From NCBI GenBank assembly GCA_019418525.1, contig DYBS01000058.1, positions 1 to 6,295 of the forward strand: 6,295 nucleotides of DNA, given 5' to 3'. A program made the translations under genes and the position numbers. How positions within the stretch are numbered: the first letter of the stretch is position 1; each line of letters starts with the position of its first letter. This document shows positions 5,002 to 6,295 of this stretch, piece by piece. Below the pieces are notes generated by a model, which saw only the letters and a program-made list of their open reading frames with translations, was not told where the DNA came from and made no database searches. Source of the stretch: Clostridiales bacterium. GTDB taxonomy: Bacteria; Bacillota; Clostridia; Oscillospirales; Oscillospiraceae.

Positions 5002-5754
5002 TTACCGCCCCGCCTCTTCCTCGGCGATCTCCCGCAAAATCTTCTGATCGGCCTTGCTGCTCAGGTCCAGCTTGGCGTACAGGTCGGGCCGCCGGTCCCG
5101 GGTGCGGAGGATGGACTGCTTGCGCCGCCAGCGGGCGATGTTGGCGTGGTGGCCGGAGAGAAGAATGGCGGGCACCTTCCGGCCGTGCCACTCCTCAGGC
5201 CGGGAGTACTGGGGGTACTCCAGCATACCGTTCCAGTGGCTCTCCTCCTCAAAACACTCCGGGTCGGGCAGCACCCCGGGCACCAGCCGGGCCACCGCGT
5301 CGGCCACGCACATGGCGGGCAGCTCGCCGCCGGTGAGGACGAAGTCGCCCAATGAAATCTCTTCGTCCACACACTCCTCAATGAAGCGCTCGTCGATGCC
5401 CTCGTAGTGGCCGCAGACCAGGATCAGGTGGTTATAATCCGCCTTCAGCCGCTTGGCGTCAGCCTGAGTGAAGGTCTTGCCACAGGGGGACAGGTAGATG
5501 GTGCGGGTGGGGCCCTCCCCCAGGCTCTTGGCGTGCTCCCAGCAGTGGAACAGGGGGTCGGCCTGCATCACCGCGCCCCGGCCGCCGCCGTAGGGGTAAT
5601 TGTCCACCTGCTTCTGCTTGTTGAGGGTGTAGTCCCGGATCTGGTGGGCCTCGATGCGGATCAGGTCCCGCTCCTGGGCCCGGCCCAGAATGGACTCGTT
5701 CATCATGTCGCCCACCGTCTCGTCAAAGAGGGTGAGAATATCGATGCGGTACAT
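5002..5754 (-). CDS. trmD: tRNA (guanine37-N1)-methyltransferase
   Basis: TrmD transfers methyl from S-adenosylmethionine to N1 of G37 in tRNAs with a G at position 36, preventing +1 frameshifting. It is a SPOUT-class homodimer in the cytosol. The 250 residues are full length. Motifs visible: RIDILTLF at the N-terminus; DNYPYGGGRGAVM (51-63); and the deep-knot AdoMet site IYLSPCGKTF (86-95), LVCGHYEGIDERF (112-124) and SLGDFVLTGGELPA (134-147). Then come MLEYPQYSRPEEW (177-189) and LLSGHHANIARWRR (198-211). In the flexible loop CFEEESHWNG (167-176), E171 stands where better-known TrmD enzymes have the catalytic Asp of the EDSF motif, though my hand alignment could slip by one residue. The ATG shares its A with the TGA stop of rimM (TGATG), implying coupled translation. 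The rimM-trmD order is the widespread bacterial one. Confidence 0.97.
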   Translation of the reverse strand: MYRIDILTLFDETVGDMMNESILGRAQERDLIRIEAHQIRDYTLNKQKQVDNYPYGGGRGAVMQADPLFHCWEHAKSLGEGPTRTIYLSPCGKTFTQADAKRLKADYNHLILVCGHYEGIDERFIEECVDEEISLGDFVLTGGELPAMCVADAVARLVPGVLPDPECFEEESHWNGMLEYPQYSRPEEWHGRKVPAILLSGHHANIARWRRKQSILRTRDRRPDLYAKLDLSSKADQKILREIAEEEAGR

Positions 5755-6251
5755 CAGCTCTCCATCCCTTCAATGAGGTGGACCCGGACCCAGCCCTCCT
5801 CCACATTGGTCCCACGGAGGAAGGCGTCCACCGCGGGGATGAGGTATTCCTTGCCCTTGCCCCGGACCACATAGACCTCGTGGGCAGGGGGCGTGAGCAC
5901 GTCGGCGATGGCCCCCAGCTCGGTGCCGGTGTCGTCGTCAATGACGGTGAGGCCAATGAGGTCGGCGATGAAGTGACGCCCATCGGGCAGCTCCACGCCG
6001 GTGCGGTCGATGGACACCCGCTTGCCCTTCAGGCGCATGGCGGCGTTCACATCGTCCACGCCCTCCAGCCGGGCCAGCACATTGCCCTTGTGGGCCCGGG
6101 CGGCGCGGACCTTCACCGGCGCGCCGTCGATATAGAGCGTATCAAAGCCGCAGAGGAACTCCGGCGTATCGCACCAGGGGACGATCTTCACCTCGCCCTG
6201 GATGCCGTGAGTGTTGACGATCTCCCCGGCCTCGAGAAATTGGTTTTTCAT
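5754..6251 (-). CDS. rimM: Ribosome maturation factor RimM
   Basis: RimM binds ribosomal protein S19 and assists assembly of the 30S head. The 165-residue length is normal. The N-terminal barrel contains LEAGEIVNTHGIQGEVKI (6-23, the family's G-x-I-x3-HG-x-x-GE motif) and ends around residue 82. The C-terminal PRC-barrel runs from about 92, with DLIGLTVIDDDTGTELGAIADVLTPPAHEVYVV (97-129) and YLIPAVDAFL (136-145), closing with HLIEGMES. The ATG at 6251 is preceded by GGAGG (6259-6263) with 7 nt spacing. A further in-frame ATG at 6287 adds residues unlike RimM and is rejected. It is translationally coupled to trmD. The genes that usually lie upstream (rpsP, a KH-domain protein) would be beyond the right edge. 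Confidence 0.96.
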   Translation of the reverse strand: MKNQFLEAGEIVNTHGIQGEVKIVPWCDTPEFLCGFDTLYIDGAPVKVRAARAHKGNVLARLEGVDDVNAAMRLKGKRVSIDRTGVELPDGRHFIADLIGLTVIDDDTGTELGAIADVLTPPAHEVYVVRGKGKEYLIPAVDAFLRGTNVEEGWVRVHLIEGMES

Positions 6252-6295
6252 AAAAAATCCTCCGTTCCACAGTCCCGTGGGATGCAAAAAGCGGC
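6252..6295 (-). other. Leader of rimM at the window edge
   Basis: These 44 bases hold the rimM ribosome binding site and no recognisable promoter. At the edge, the minus strand reads GCCGC followed by five T, which could be the 3' arm and U-tract of a terminator hairpin whose 5' arm lies outside the window. The other half is missing, so this stays open. Confidence 0.4.

Noticed and set aside
4979..5015. Intrinsic terminator after trmD
   Set aside because: Only a weak interrupted pairing around CGGT/ACCG and AACCGGTT is visible, with no U-tract at its end.
1..6295. CRISPR arrays, tRNA or rRNA genes, insertion sequences or phage attachment sites
   Set aside because: I see no spaced direct repeats beyond the two operator copies, no tRNA cloverleaf, no transposase-like frame, and no terminal inverted repeats.

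Overview
The window is GC-rich bacterial chromosome with short spacers, strong GGAGG-type ribosome binding sites and consensus sigma-A promoters. The gene set (guaB, rimM-trmD, a DegV protein, a FatA-like acyl-ACP thioesterase, a PadR regulator with a HAAS-domain membrane partner) points to a high-GC Firmicute. The Oscillospiraceae group (Flavonifractor/Oscillibacter-like) is my best guess; this is inference from gene content and style, not a match.

Layout. (1) 1-2097, minus strand: a cysteine-rich zinc-ribbon protein of unknown function (1489-2097), then an acyl-ACP thioesterase with a GTG start (726-1472), then the first 223 codons of guaB (IMP dehydrogenase), which runs off the left edge. 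The first two share a promoter at 2168-2196. guaB has its own near-consensus promoter, whose -35 box overlaps the thioesterase stop codon. (2) 2098-2327: a divergent intergenic region holding that promoter and, facing the other way, a padR promoter overlaid by two copies of an ATAGA-N3-TCTAT palindrome. (3) 2328-4008, plus strand: padR and, overlapping it by 11 nt, a 449-residue membrane protein. It joins an N-terminal HAAS-type domain to a ten-helix module that I recognise as a divergent SEDS (FtsW/RodA) domain. (4) 4024-4058: a long hairpin that can terminate transcription from both sides. (5) 4066-6251, minus strand: rimM and trmD coupled through a TGATG overlap, then a DegV-family gene with its own promoter. 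The last 44 bases hold only the rimM leader.

Most genes are housekeeping: GTP synthesis, ribosome maturation, tRNA m1G37 methylation, fatty acid release and lipid binding. The accessory unit is the padR/HAAS-SEDS pair, an apparently autorepressed two-gene cassette. Its membrane protein keeps the SEDS fold signatures, but the residue aligned with the catalytic aspartate of peptidoglycan polymerases is glycine. That pair is the most interesting part of the window.
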